Shown here: one piece after another, positions 42,363-51,273 of the stretch
How positions within the stretch are numbered: position 1 is the stretch's first letter
How the letters are laid out: each line of letters opens with the position of its first letter
Assembly (NCBI GenBank): GCA_963815505.1
Contig: CAWFGU010000026.1
Coordinates: 160,211 to 224,210 of the forward strand
Source of the DNA: CAXBBB01 sp963815505
GTDB lineage: Bacteria > Bacteroidota > Rhodothermia > Rhodothermales > BA12
Direction of reading: 5' to 3'
DNA length: 64,000 bases
The notes under the pieces: generated by a model
What the model saw: only the letters and a program-made list of their open reading frames with translations
What the model was told of the DNA's origin: nothing
Database searches by the model: none
Made by a program: the position numbers and the translations under genes

Positions 42363-44630
42363 CTACAGGCTAACGGCCAGGCCGATGGTAATGCGGCGCG
42401 GTGGCGCGGGCGCGTAGTTGAGCGTACCGAAGCCCGCAAACACCGCCTCGGCATAGCGCTCGTCGAGTACGTTTTCGATCTCGACGAACAGCCGTCCGCT
42501 ACGCGACGAGCGGGCGCTCAGATCATAGAACAGCGTCAGGTCGACGACGGTGTAGCCGTCGTACTGCTCGCTGTTGTCGGCTTCGAGTTGGTAGGCGCCG
42601 ATGCTGTGCACGTGCACGCGCCCTCCTAAACCGGTCGGCGACGCGTAATCGAGGGCCGCCGTCAGCGTGCGGTTGGGCACGCCGGTCAGTTCGCGACCGA
42701 CGAGCGACGCATCGGGGTTGGTGCGGATCTCGGTGCCGAGCAGGCCCAGCGCCACGCGCGCATCCAGGCCTTCGACCAGACGCACCCTCGCCTCGGCTTC
42801 GATGCCTGTGCGCCGCGTCTCGCCCGCGTTGCGGAACGTGCCCGAGCCGGGCGGATCCTCGACGACCTCGCTCGACGTGTCCAGCACGTAACCGACTACG
42901 TCGAGCCGCGCGCGTCCCGCCAGATCGTAGGTCGCGCCCACCTCGTACTGCCAAATCTCGGCCGGGTCGACGTTCAGGGTTGCGTCGTACTTGTCCGGGC
43001 CGTTGGGCAGGATGTAGCCGTTGGTCGCGCTCGCCCGAAGGTCGAATCCGCGTGCAACGGTCGAGCGGACGCCCACTTTAGGACTGAGATGCGCGAAGTC
43101 GTTGAGATCGCTCGTCGTGACGGGCTGGCCGGGATCGGCGTTCTCGTACTCGCCGAAGAAATCGTCGTAGCGCAGACCGAGCGTCGGGCGAAAGTAGGGC
43201 GTCGGCTCCAGCTCGATCTGGGCGAACAGCGAAGCCGTGGCAACGGTGAAGTCGCGATCTTCGGTCTGCGCCTGACGCACGCGATTGCTCGTCGCCCAGC
43301 GGCGGCGCTGGGTGCGTTCCGAATAGAACTCGCCACCGACGACGAAACTCGACGCCACCGACACCACGTCCGTCCGTCCGTTCAGGCTCGTTCCACCACC
43401 GTATACGTCGCGCTCGTTGAACCGCTCCGACTGCCCGCCTGCTTCGTAGCCGAACTTGGCGAACCGAGTGAAGTCCTGCTGGACGGCGTAGGCGTGCGTC
43501 ACCAGCCGCAGCCGATCCGAGAACGAGTGATTGACGCCAACCCGCTCTGCGAAAAACGACTTGCTACCGCCGTCGTCTTCGGCGTTCGGTCCTTGCAGAC
43601 TGCGCACGTCGTCGTTTTCGAACTGCGCCTGAGGGATGTAACCCGGCCCGCTCCACTCACCGCTGTGCCCGCGTAGCGACACGCTCACGTCCGTCTGATC
43701 CGACAGATCATACGCCATCCGCCCAGCGACCGTGCCCTTGAGATAGTTGGAGTTGGCCGAGTAGCCGTCGGTCGAGAAGAACTGCAGCGCCAGATTGGTT
43801 GCGAGCGGATTCAGTCCGCCTCCGAGCGGGACGCTCTCACCCAAGGCCAACTGCGCATCGAGCGTCTGATACGCGCCGCCGCTGATGCTCACATCGCGGT
43901 ACTGCCCGCCCTTTCGCGTGTCGAGCGCCACCGTCCCGCCCCTGGCGAAGTTGCCGTACAGCGCCGACGACGGCCCTTTGTATACCGCCACGCGCTGCAG
44001 CTCGAGCGGGACGAGCACGTTGAGATCGGCGTAGCCGTCGGCGTGACCGTCGGCCTCGTTGAGCGGAATGCCGTCGACTTGAACGGCCACATCGCCGCCG
44101 TGCCCTCCCTCACCGAAGCCTCGGATCGAGAACACGTCAGCCACGCCGCCCTGCCGGTAGGCCCCCATGTCGACGCCCGGAATCTCCTCGACCAAGCGGA
44201 GCGGGTTATCGAGCGGAAGTCGACGTAACTCGGAAGCTGAGATCACGTGCGCCGTCGCCGCAGCATTTTGAGGCAGAAACGCCTCGCCTTTGACGGTAAT
44301 CGCGTCCAGGTCGATTGCGCCCGTTTCGAGTTGTACGTCGAGCATTTGCGTTTGGCCAGCCGCGATCGTGACGAGCAGTCGCTGCGTCGCGAAGCCCAAC
44401 GCGCGCACCACGACAGTCTGCCCGCCAGCTGGAACGGCAGTCACTTCGTAACGTCCGCGCGCATTGGTCGATGTGCCAAGTGTGGTCCCGTCGATGGTGA
44501 TGGCGACGCCGGGCAGCGTTTCGCCGGTATCGGCTGTGCGGACAGTGCCCGCGAGAGTTCCGGTCTGGGCGTAGGCCGCAGCGGGAAGGATCAGCAGCGC
44601 TAGCAGCGCTGCCTTGAGTAGAGAGGTCAT
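42363..44630 (-). CDS. TonB-dependent outer-membrane receptor
   Basis: 755 residues from ATG 44630 with a signal peptide (LLKAALLALLILPAAAYAQ). After it comes a CarboxypepD_reg-like domain (GTLAGTVRTADTGETLPGVAITIDG), then the plug (ITVKGEAF, RLVEEIPGVDMGAYRQGG, SIRGFGEGG, VQVDGIPLNEADGHADG, VAVYKGPSSALYGN) and a full 22-strand-type barrel ending RRITIGLAVSL. The substrate is not shown by the receptor alone; its operon with His-rich proteins and a HupE/UreJ permease suggests a metal or metal chelate. Expression by metal availability is likely, but no Zur/Nur/Fur box was identified. Confidence 0.92.
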   Translation of the reverse strand: MTSLLKAALLALLILPAAAYAQTGTLAGTVRTADTGETLPGVAITIDGTTLGTSTNARGRYEVTAVPAGGQTVVVRALGFATQRLLVTIAAGQTQMLDVQLETGAIDLDAITVKGEAFLPQNAAATAHVISASELRRLPLDNPLRLVEEIPGVDMGAYRQGGVADVFSIRGFGEGGHGGDVAVQVDGIPLNEADGHADGYADLNVLVPLELQRVAVYKGPSSALYGNFARGGTVALDTRKGGQYRDVSISGGAYQTLDAQLALGESVPLGGGLNPLATNLALQFFSTDGYSANSNYLKGTVAGRMAYDLSDQTDVSVSLRGHSGEWSGPGYIPQAQFENDDVRSLQGPNAEDDGGSKSFFAERVGVNHSFSDRLRLVTHAYAVQQDFTRFAKFGYEAGGQSERFNERDVYGGGTSLNGRTDVVSVASSFVVGGEFYSERTQRRRWATSNRVRQAQTEDRDFTVATASLFAQIELEPTPYFRPTLGLRYDDFFGEYENADPGQPVTTSDLNDFAHLSPKVGVRSTVARGFDLRASATNGYILPNGPDKYDATLNVDPAEIWQYEVGATYDLAGRARLDVVGYVLDTSSEVVEDPPGSGTFRNAGETRRTGIEAEARVRLVEGLDARVALGLLGTEIRTNPDASLVGRELTGVPNRTLTAALDYASPTGLGGRVHVHSIGAYQLEADNSEQYDGYTVVDLTLFYDLSARSSRSGRLFVEIENVLDERYAEAVFAGFGTLNYAPAPPRRITIGLAVSL

Positions 44631-44786
44631 CAGAAAGATCAAGTAGTTGCCTTCTCCTCGAGAGCAGGCGACACGCGCGCCGGATTCCGATCAGGGATTG
44701 CCGGACGTCGTGCGGAGAGACACAGCGCGGCCAAGCGAAGGCGCGCAAGAACAGAGAGCAGTGATAGAAACCCGCCGGGTCCTCGA

Positions 44787-44798
44787 GACCTGTCAGGT
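44787..44798 (-). repeat. REP-like palindrome, half copy
   Basis: GACCTGTCAGGT, identical to one arm of the hairpin at 41650-41678, lies in the 187-base spacer between the His-rich protein and TonB receptor genes, flanked by AAACCC and GGTTT stretches that could close a degenerate hairpin. Confidence 0.5.
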
Positions 44799-44817
44799 TT
44801 GGCCCGAAGGCATCGGC

Positions 44818-45372
44818 TCAGCTTACGCGCTGGGGCGGCGGGGTCTCTATCCCCTTGTCAGGGCCGAATCGTAGCGCGAGAGTAAACGCTGCTCTTTCGC
44901 CACTGGCTTCCCGGCGAGCCGGCAGGCTAGACTCGAAAGGAGGTTGGTGCCGGTCGAGCAGTACGAGTACCCGACCTGCCTGATCGCCACCGTCTTTGGG
45001 AATCACGTGAGCGTGGATCTGCCCGCTGTGCACGTGCGGCGCGCTCGAGGCATGCTCGCCGCGCGTCTCGTCCGGGCGCGATGAAACCGACGGGTGGGCT
45101 TCCTTGACAGAAGGCGGTAGTGTAAAGTGTACCCTGCGTTTCAGCCCGTGGCGATGATGGCCGTGATCCTGCGCTTGGCTTGCCGAAGCATCTTCCAGGT
45201 GAGCGTGCAGGGTATCGGAAGCATCGGCCGCGTGATGCGTCGTCAGCAGGTGACCTGCCAGGTACCACCCATGCCCCGCTGATGAACCGGCGAACGCCAG
45301 CACATACCCAATCAGCAGCACACCAGCGATAAGCGGGCGGAGACGAACAAGCGAGGGAAGGGAGAGGCGCAC
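44818..45372 (-). CDS. His-rich membrane-anchored protein heading the metal operon
   Basis: 184 residues. One N-terminal hydrophobic helix (PLIAGVLLIGYVLAFAGSSAGHGWYLA) is followed by a His-dense region with HLLTTHHAAD, LHAHLED, QDHGHHRHGLKRR and PHVHSGQIHAHVIP. The topology suggests a periplasmic tail able to bind Zn, Ni or Cu. No named family. It is the first gene before the TonB receptor on the same strand, but the 187-base spacer contains a REP-like half copy, so separate transcription is possible. The 171-base gap upstream to the MltF-like gene shows no clear operator. Confidence 0.65.
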   Translation of the reverse strand: MRLSLPSLVRLRPLIAGVLLIGYVLAFAGSSAGHGWYLAGHLLTTHHAADASDTLHAHLEDASASQAQDHGHHRHGLKRRVHFTLPPSVKEAHPSVSSRPDETRGEHASSAPHVHSGQIHAHVIPKDGGDQAGRVLVLLDRHQPPFESSLPARREASGERAAFTLALRFGPDKGIETPPPQRVS

Positions 45373-45543
45373 GCCGCAGTATGAGAGCTGCAGATGCTCA
45401 TCAGGTGCCCACCAGGGTTACGTTTCGACTTCCTCACATCGCTTCGCTCGCGCATTCCCGCAGAAGGCGATGGGACAACCCGCGCCGTAGAGCGCGACGA
45501 TCACGCTGCTATGGGGCCACAAAGCGAGACGCTCAAGCCTAAG

Positions 45544-47130
45544 TCAGTCGCTCTGCTCGGGCGTCGAGGCCGCCTCCAATGCCATTTCGGTAGCGGCTTC
45601 TGGTGCGGCGTACGGGTCGACGAATTGCCTATAGTGCTCGAAGCGGTCTAGGATGTGGGTCACATAGAGGACGGGCTCGATGCCTCGGCTGTATCCATAC
45701 TTGACGACAGGGTCGCGGAAGACGCTGGGCTTCGATTTTTGGAGCAGCCAGTACGACACGTCTTCCCAAATCGTATCGTCACCGCCGTTCTTGACTGTCA
45801 GACGACGCGCGTCCTGCACGTGGCCGTGTCCGGTGTTGTAAGAGGCGAGGATGAACTTGAGGCGTTCGGACTCGTCGACGATCTTGTCGTCCCAATAGTC
45901 GTTGAGCCAGTTGAGAAAGCGGACGGCACCTGCTACGTTCTGATCCGGATTGTACACATCGCTCACGCCGAACTCGCGTGCCGTCGGCGGCATGAGTTGA
46001 AGCAGCCCGGCGGCTCCGGCCCACGACTTCGCGCGATTCTTGAACCGGCTCTCCTGGAACGTCTGAGCAGCGAGCAGGCGCCAGTCCCAACCGATAGCGG
46101 GCGCGTGACGGCGTAAAATTTCGTCGTATTCGCTCAGCCTGCCTGTGTCGCTCGTCAGATACTCACTGCGGACGCGCTCGCGGTAGCCGTCCCGATCGGT
46201 GAAGTACTTGGCGTAGAGCGTGTTGAACGTCGCGCTGCCGTCGCCCTCGTCCAGCCAAGCGTTGAGCTTTTCGAGCAAGACGGGCGAGTTGTTGCGTACG
46301 GCCCACGAGACGCGGTACGCCTCATCCAACACCGGCACGATAGCGACATTGGTGAAGTACTCTTCGCTCAGTTCGGCCAGGTTACGCGGAGCCACGGTAT
46401 AGCGGATCGAACCCCTCGCAACGCCCCGTACCAACCGCTCCACCGACACGTCGCCGCTGATCTCGACTACCTCGATGGGGTTGGCTAGGCTATCCGAAAG
46501 CTCGACAAGGCGATCCTCGTACGCAGTCTCACTGCCGATGTGGACCGAGTCACCGGCCAGTTCGCGCGGACGCCGTACGAGCCGGACCGGCACCTGGATT
46601 TCGTCGAAGTCGGGCACTTCGCCCAGTAGACCGTCCGAACTGTCGTTGAGCAGCGTGTCGAGCCCTTCGCTTTCCATGATCGACTCGTCGGGCGCTCGCT
46701 CGAGCTGGACGAGGACTGGAGGCGTCTCGTAGAGGGCGTGCGTGAAGGCCAACCTCAGCGAGTCCGCCGCACGGGGCACGATGCGCGCCGCCACGATGTC
46801 GCCGACGCCCTGGTTGAGCAACACGAACAAGCTATCGCGATTGGGTACGGCGATGGTGCGCAGGACCAGATCGTTTTCCTCAGCGAACTTCTCGGCCATC
46901 TCGAACTCGTAGCCCAGCGCCATACCGCGGTAGAGGAAATACGAGGTCGAGTTGTACGTCGTCAGCAGCGTCAACGTGTCGCGCTCGGCGATGGCGTCCC
47001 AGTCGCGGTCAATGGGCTCGCCGATGTCGATTTCGACCTTGGTATCGTCGTTGATTGCGCTCAGGATCTCAGACTCGCAAGCAGTGAACAGAAGAAGGGG
47101 AAGCAGAGCGAGCAGATAGCGAGGCGACAT
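45544..47130 (-). CDS. mltF: MltF-like membrane-bound lytic transglycosylase
   Basis: Lipoprotein (LALLPLLLFTAC, lipobox FTAC) of about 528 residues that cleaves the glycan backbone of murein. The first module (about 45-270) is a periplasmic solute-binding (SBP_bac_3) domain: LTLLTTYNSTSYFLYRGMALGYEFEMAEKFAEE, typical of MltF. The second is an SLT goose-lysozyme-like domain with the catalytic Glu in QTFQESRFKNRAKSWAGAAGLLQLMPPTA, VAGAVRFLNWL and LASYNTGHGHV. ATG 47130 places the start directly at the signal; an upstream ATG at 47154 adds eight residues. Confidence 0.9.
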   Translation of the reverse strand: MSPRYLLALLPLLLFTACESEILSAINDDTKVEIDIGEPIDRDWDAIAERDTLTLLTTYNSTSYFLYRGMALGYEFEMAEKFAEENDLVLRTIAVPNRDSLFVLLNQGVGDIVAARIVPRAADSLRLAFTHALYETPPVLVQLERAPDESIMESEGLDTLLNDSSDGLLGEVPDFDEIQVPVRLVRRPRELAGDSVHIGSETAYEDRLVELSDSLANPIEVVEISGDVSVERLVRGVARGSIRYTVAPRNLAELSEEYFTNVAIVPVLDEAYRVSWAVRNNSPVLLEKLNAWLDEGDGSATFNTLYAKYFTDRDGYRERVRSEYLTSDTGRLSEYDEILRRHAPAIGWDWRLLAAQTFQESRFKNRAKSWAGAAGLLQLMPPTAREFGVSDVYNPDQNVAGAVRFLNWLNDYWDDKIVDESERLKFILASYNTGHGHVQDARRLTVKNGGDDTIWEDVSYWLLQKSKPSVFRDPVVKYGYSRGIEPVLYVTHILDRFEHYRQFVDPYAAPEAATEMALEAASTPEQSD

Positions 47131-47282
47131 GGTAACGGAGTAAGGGAGTTTCAACCGTCGTACAGGACCAATGGGGGGCGGTTTGAGCGATTAGCGTACA
47201 ATCCTGAAACGTCGAATCAAACAGCACGCGTAACTCGGCTCCCTCGCACCCGTACCGCGGCTCTCATCAACTCGACACTCCG

Positions 47283-47822
47283 ATGCGCTTTTTGCTCGCC
47301 TTCTGCTTCCTGTTTGTCCCGACTGGCTGCGAGGCCCAGCACGACGAAGATCGCTCCACCGACGATCGAACGGTTGAGGCGCGCGCCGTCAACGGCGACA
47401 AACTTCTCAACGAAGACGCCTTGCCCGACGAAACCATCGCCATCGTGACGACGGACGACCGTTTCCGTCTATCGCTTACCGATTTCGAGTTGCGAATGGG
47501 CGTCACCGAGGCGTTCGTCGAACAGATCGAAGACGAAGTATCATCCGAAGTCGACGAGTCGAGCGGGTTCGGGCGGATGCTCTCGGGTGCTATTTCGGGC
47601 GCAATGCGCGGCGCACTCACCAACCAAATCGCCTTCGACCTGGCCGACATCCGCGACGTGACCTACGCCGACGGCCGCCTCGACATCGACTTCGAGGGCG
47701 AGCAGAACACCGACAAACCCTTCGGCGACATCAGCGTCGACGGGCAAGACTTCGCCGAGATGTTCAGTCCCTCAGACGCCCGTGCCTTCGCCGACGCCTT
47801 CTCCCGCGCCAAACGACGATAG
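47283..47822 (+). CDS. Hypothetical lipoprotein
   Basis: 179 residues with a short lipoprotein signal (LLAFCFLFVPTGC). The mature part is strongly acidic, has a mid-region GFGRMLSGAISGAMRGALTNQ glycine-rich amphipathic stretch, and ends with DFAEMFSPSDARAFADAFSRAKRR. No family recognised. It diverges from the MltF-like gene by 152 bases and converges with the membrane peptidase gene with 14 bases between. Confidence 0.65.
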   Translation: MRFLLAFCFLFVPTGCEAQHDEDRSTDDRTVEARAVNGDKLLNEDALPDETIAIVTTDDRFRLSLTDFELRMGVTEAFVEQIEDEVSSEVDESSGFGRMLSGAISGAMRGALTNQIAFDLADIRDVTYADGRLDIDFEGEQNTDKPFGDISVDGQDFAEMFSPSDARAFADAFSRAKRR

Positions 47823-47836
47823 AGCGAGCCGTCACG

Positions 47837-49987
47837 CTACCGATCTGAGGCGAGCGTCCATGCTGCGCGCTGAGCGTGGTGGCGGGCCGTTCGGGCACCA
47901 GGCAGATGTCCGATTCGGTCAAACCAAGCGGCGGCCGCGCGGGCATACTCGCGAGACTCGGCGAATCGCTCCGCCTTCCAGGTAGCTTCGGAGAGTGAGA
48001 GCAGGCGGTAGCCCTCCCACAACCCGTTGGCTCCTGGCGTACCCAAGTCGATCTGGGCGGCGGCCAGCAGTCCGGGGGACCGAGCATCCTCCAGGTGCTC
48101 CATCGCCCAGAGAACGCCGCCGACGCCTCGAGGCGCCGCCTGTCCGTAGCGCGCTGCTGTGGAGGCATCGACGACTGCCAAACGGCGCAGTCGGAGCCAG
48201 AGCACGCCCTCGGGCGCATCAACCATGCGGTGACGCGCGACCGCCTGGTCATAGAGCGTGAGTGCGGTCTCCGAGTCACCTGCCATCGCGAGTGCGTCGG
48301 CCCAGAGCGTGAGGATTCCGGTCGGAGCGGTCGACGCAGCCTTGTCCGGCGCTTGGTAGTGGGCATTCAGGTCGGCCAGAACGTCGTCTGGGTTTCCCCT
48401 ATACAGGTGCAGGCTGGTCCAGCGGGCGAGGGCGGGGAGGTAGTCTGAATCCGCGGCCAGAGCGCGGTCGAGCAGGTCGATAGCGGCGACCGTGTCGGGC
48501 GTGAGGCCGAGCAGCAGGCGGTCAGCCCCACGCGTCAGGCGGACGGCGGGCGGAGTCCAGTGCGGACTCGGCTTTTCGAACAAGGACGGCGCCCCGAACC
48601 GGCGAGCGGCGAGCGGAGCGGCCTGGATGGGAATCGGCGCGATTCCGGTGACATGGTCTTCCCACTGCTGCGCCAAACGGTCGAGCGAAATCCCGGTCGT
48701 CTGATCCAAATCGCCCCAAGCGTAGGCGCCAAGCACGGCGGGCCAACCATGCCGCTCGGCGACGAAGCCCACGAACGACGCCGTCGTCGCATACGAAACC
48801 GCACCGCGTCCGCCCCAGAAGCCACCGGCACCCATCGACCGCGCCAGTCGCTCGGCGGTTTTTCCGTCCGGATCGTATGTGGCAGCGACCTGCTCGGTCG
48901 GAGACGGCACATCGTCGGGCGGTTCGGCAGCCCCGGCAAGTCCTTCGACCAACCCCACGAGCAGCGACGCGCGCGCAACCGGAAGCCCGAACTCGCGCGA
49001 AAAGGCGTGGGCCAACTCGTGGTCCAGTACCCGCTCCCATGCCCAACTGAGCACGTGAATCTGCGGATCGCTCAGCCAGACCGGTGCCACGTTGGTGTAC
49101 GCGGCTCCGGTCAATGCGGCCTTGACCGACGCGTCCGGATAGAGGTACACCTGAACGCGTTCGGAAGGGCGCGACTTCCAGAGACTCGCGAGGCGAGCGT
49201 AGGCAAACTCGGCTTCGCGTAGGTGGCGGCGCGCCTCGGCCCGCGTCAGGTGCGAGCCTGAGTAGTAGAGGTCGACGTGAGCCGATTGCGCGTGGCTACC
49301 CAACGCCTGCTGCGTACGCCACGCCGGAGTCGTCAGGCCGAGCCAGGGGCCGAGGACGTAGGTGAGGGCAATCGTGACTCCGAGTGCGATTAGCCGCGCG
49401 CGCCGCCCAGTCGCCCACGCGATTGCGGCAGCGGCCCAGAGCAGCGTCAGCCCACGGAAGGCGAACAGGCCCGGACGCACCGCCAGCGTCTCGTCGTAGA
49501 TCGGCCCTAGCACGCCGCCGAAGACGTGGTTGTAGTGATAGAACTGCGGGTGCAGCCCCAGATCCCACAGAGGCGTCAGCACCAGAATCGCCCCGCCGAT
49601 GAGCGCGAACACCCCTCGCCCTCTTGCCAACCGGACGACGAGTGCGAACGCCACCGACACAGCCAGCATGACGCTCGGAGCGGCGAACGTGACGAACAGC
49701 AGCAGCCCCTGACCGTAGCCGCGGTTGGGCGCCCAGCCGAGCGAGAGCGTTAGTCCGACCAGTGGAATCAGCAGCAGCGCCAAGTGACGTATCGCAACAT
49801 CGCCGAGCGCCTCCCCACGCCGAAACGCGCCGACCGACGCCATGCCTGCGATCCAAAACGCAGCCCCAGCGACAATCGCGGACGATTCGGCGTGGAGCGC
49901 CTGCACCAGTGGCAGCGCCATCAGCACGCCCGTCAGCGCCGCATACAGGGTGGCGCTGACGGCCAGGTCGCGGCGCCGCTCGTCCAT
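47837..49987 (-). CDS. Membrane protein with gluzincin-like peptidase and TPR-like domains
   Basis: 716 residues. The first 230 contain about seven hydrophobic helices. The middle carries a zinc-peptidase motif, LDHELAHAFSREFG (HEXXH), with the downstream acidic segment LVGLVEGLAGAAEPP providing a Glu as a possible third ligand, as in gluzincins (M1-like, E-rich LVEG). The last 200 residues are alpha-helical repeats resembling TPRs (LLDRALAADSDYLPALARW, ALTLYDQAVARHR). The combination of a multi-pass domain, HEXXH and TPR in one chain is uncommon. No function can be named. It ends one base-pair region after DUF3078 on the same strand, so the two are probably co-transcribed. Confidence 0.75.
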   Translation of the reverse strand: MDERRRDLAVSATLYAALTGVLMALPLVQALHAESSAIVAGAAFWIAGMASVGAFRRGEALGDVAIRHLALLLIPLVGLTLSLGWAPNRGYGQGLLLFVTFAAPSVMLAVSVAFALVVRLARGRGVFALIGGAILVLTPLWDLGLHPQFYHYNHVFGGVLGPIYDETLAVRPGLFAFRGLTLLWAAAAIAWATGRRARLIALGVTIALTYVLGPWLGLTTPAWRTQQALGSHAQSAHVDLYYSGSHLTRAEARRHLREAEFAYARLASLWKSRPSERVQVYLYPDASVKAALTGAAYTNVAPVWLSDPQIHVLSWAWERVLDHELAHAFSREFGLPVARASLLVGLVEGLAGAAEPPDDVPSPTEQVAATYDPDGKTAERLARSMGAGGFWGGRGAVSYATTASFVGFVAERHGWPAVLGAYAWGDLDQTTGISLDRLAQQWEDHVTGIAPIPIQAAPLAARRFGAPSLFEKPSPHWTPPAVRLTRGADRLLLGLTPDTVAAIDLLDRALAADSDYLPALARWTSLHLYRGNPDDVLADLNAHYQAPDKAASTAPTGILTLWADALAMAGDSETALTLYDQAVARHRMVDAPEGVLWLRLRRLAVVDASTAARYGQAAPRGVGGVLWAMEHLEDARSPGLLAAAQIDLGTPGANGLWEGYRLLSLSEATWKAERFAESREYARAAAAWFDRIGHLPGARTARHHAQRAAWTLASDR

Positions 49988-49988
49988 G

Positions 49989-50858
49989 CTAAATCAGCGC
50001 GACCAGCACGCCGACGGACAGCACCTGCTTGACTTGGGCACCCGGATCCACGTCACGGTCCAGCAGAACGACGACTTCGAGTTTGGTCGTCAGCCAGTCG
50101 TTGGCCTTAAGCGTCAAAATGTTGTCCCACGTCACGTCCGGTAGATCGGGCTGATTGAATGCGGCGAACAGTCCCAACGACGATTTGTACCGGACGTTGG
50201 GAGCTAGCACGCGGTTGACGTCGGTCCGACTTTCGAGGCCGCCTTCGAGCCGCGTCGTCTCGTCGAGATCAAGGTTGTAGAGCGGACGCAGGCGCGTAAT
50301 CGTGACGACGGTTTCTTTGAGGCCCAGGCCCAGCCGCTGCCTGAACCACGTCCCCTGCTCGTAGGTGAGCCCGATAGACTGCGCGAAAATGCCCGGCGCG
50401 AGAAAATCGGACACCTTGACCGGAGGCGTGCGCGCTCCGTCCAGCGGATCCTTGTCGAAGTTGAATCCGGGCGCGAACTGGGAGCGAAACGTCGCGGCGA
50501 CGGTCGGCTCGAACGTGCGGAAGAAGCCATCGCCGCGGTAGCGCAGCGCGGCTTCGAGTCGAATCAGGTCGTCGGATTTGCGGAACGAGAGCGTGTCCTG
50601 CTTGACCACGCCAAGAGCCAGGTTCATTTCGTAGGTCTGCTCCCAGCGGTCGTCGAAGCGCTCGTGCTCACCCGAGATACCGGACGTCACGGCGAGGGCG
50701 TTGAGGCCGCCCTGCTGCCAGTTGGAAAATTGCGCCTGAGATCCGGCAAGCGAGGCAGAAAGCGTGGTGGCCGTGCTGTCGCGCGCGTCGCTTTGCGCCC
50801 AGATGGCAGGAACGCTGAGAGCGAGGAGGAGAAGCGAGAGGCCGAAGCGTCGGAGCAT
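49989..50858 (-). CDS. DUF3078-family protein
   Basis: 289 residues from ATG 50858 with a signal peptide (LSLLLLALSVPAIWAQ). FSNWQQGGLNALAVTSGISGEHE and WEQTYEMNLALGVVKQ, then SDDLIRLEAALRYRG, match the DUF3078 pattern common in Bacteroidota: a secreted beta-strand-rich protein, probably an outer-membrane barrel. The C-terminal part ends LKANDWLTTKLEVVVLLDRD, with alternating residues that fit transmembrane strands. Role unknown. The gene precedes the membrane peptidase gene by one base. Confidence 0.8.
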   Translation of the reverse strand: MLRRFGLSLLLLALSVPAIWAQSDARDSTATTLSASLAGSQAQFSNWQQGGLNALAVTSGISGEHERFDDRWEQTYEMNLALGVVKQDTLSFRKSDDLIRLEAALRYRGDGFFRTFEPTVAATFRSQFAPGFNFDKDPLDGARTPPVKVSDFLAPGIFAQSIGLTYEQGTWFRQRLGLGLKETVVTITRLRPLYNLDLDETTRLEGGLESRTDVNRVLAPNVRYKSSLGLFAAFNQPDLPDVTWDNILTLKANDWLTTKLEVVVLLDRDVDPGAQVKQVLSVGVLVALI

Positions 50859-50943
50859 AGAGTGGGAGCGAGAAATGGAAACGGGAGACCGCACCGCATG
50901 GGTACAGCCTCCCGCAAGGGATCGTCGGAGAGACGCCGCGCGG

Positions 50944-51120
50944 TTAGGCGGCGTTCTTCTTGTCCTGCACTTCGATACGGATCTCCTGTGCCTTGTTCTT
51001 CAGGTCCTGCATGGCCTTGCGGACACGCGTGCCCGCAGCCTTGTTTTCTTTCTCATAGAACTGCGAGAAATCTTTTTCGAGTTCGTCGACGAAGCTTTTA
51101 AGCTCTTCAAACCGGGACAT
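50944..51120 (-). CDS. Hc1-type histone-like protein
   Basis: A 58-residue gene. It starts at ATG 51120 and reads MSRFEELKSFVDELEKD, then FSQFYEKENKAAGTRVRKAM, QDLKNKAQEIRIEVQDKK, ending NAA. This matches the short Hc1/histone H1-like proteins conserved in Bacteroidota, thought to bind DNA and compact the nucleoid. The helix is amphipathic with a Lys/Arg-rich second half. It stands alone with 85 and 153 bases of spacer on either side, consistent with its own promoter. Confidence 0.85.
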   Translation of the reverse strand: MSRFEELKSFVDELEKDFSQFYEKENKAAGTRVRKAMQDLKNKAQEIRIEVQDKKNAA

Positions 51121-51273
51121 AGTAGCCTGTGGTTAGGGGGTGGAATAGAGTGATGCTGCCAGGGCAGCGTACCGGGTGAGAGGCATCCGATGGGGTCAAC
51201 TTAACGCGTCCGGCGGAAAGCAGTCAAGGCGAATCGGCTTAAAATGGCTTAGAAACGCCCTTTTTCCGTCACG

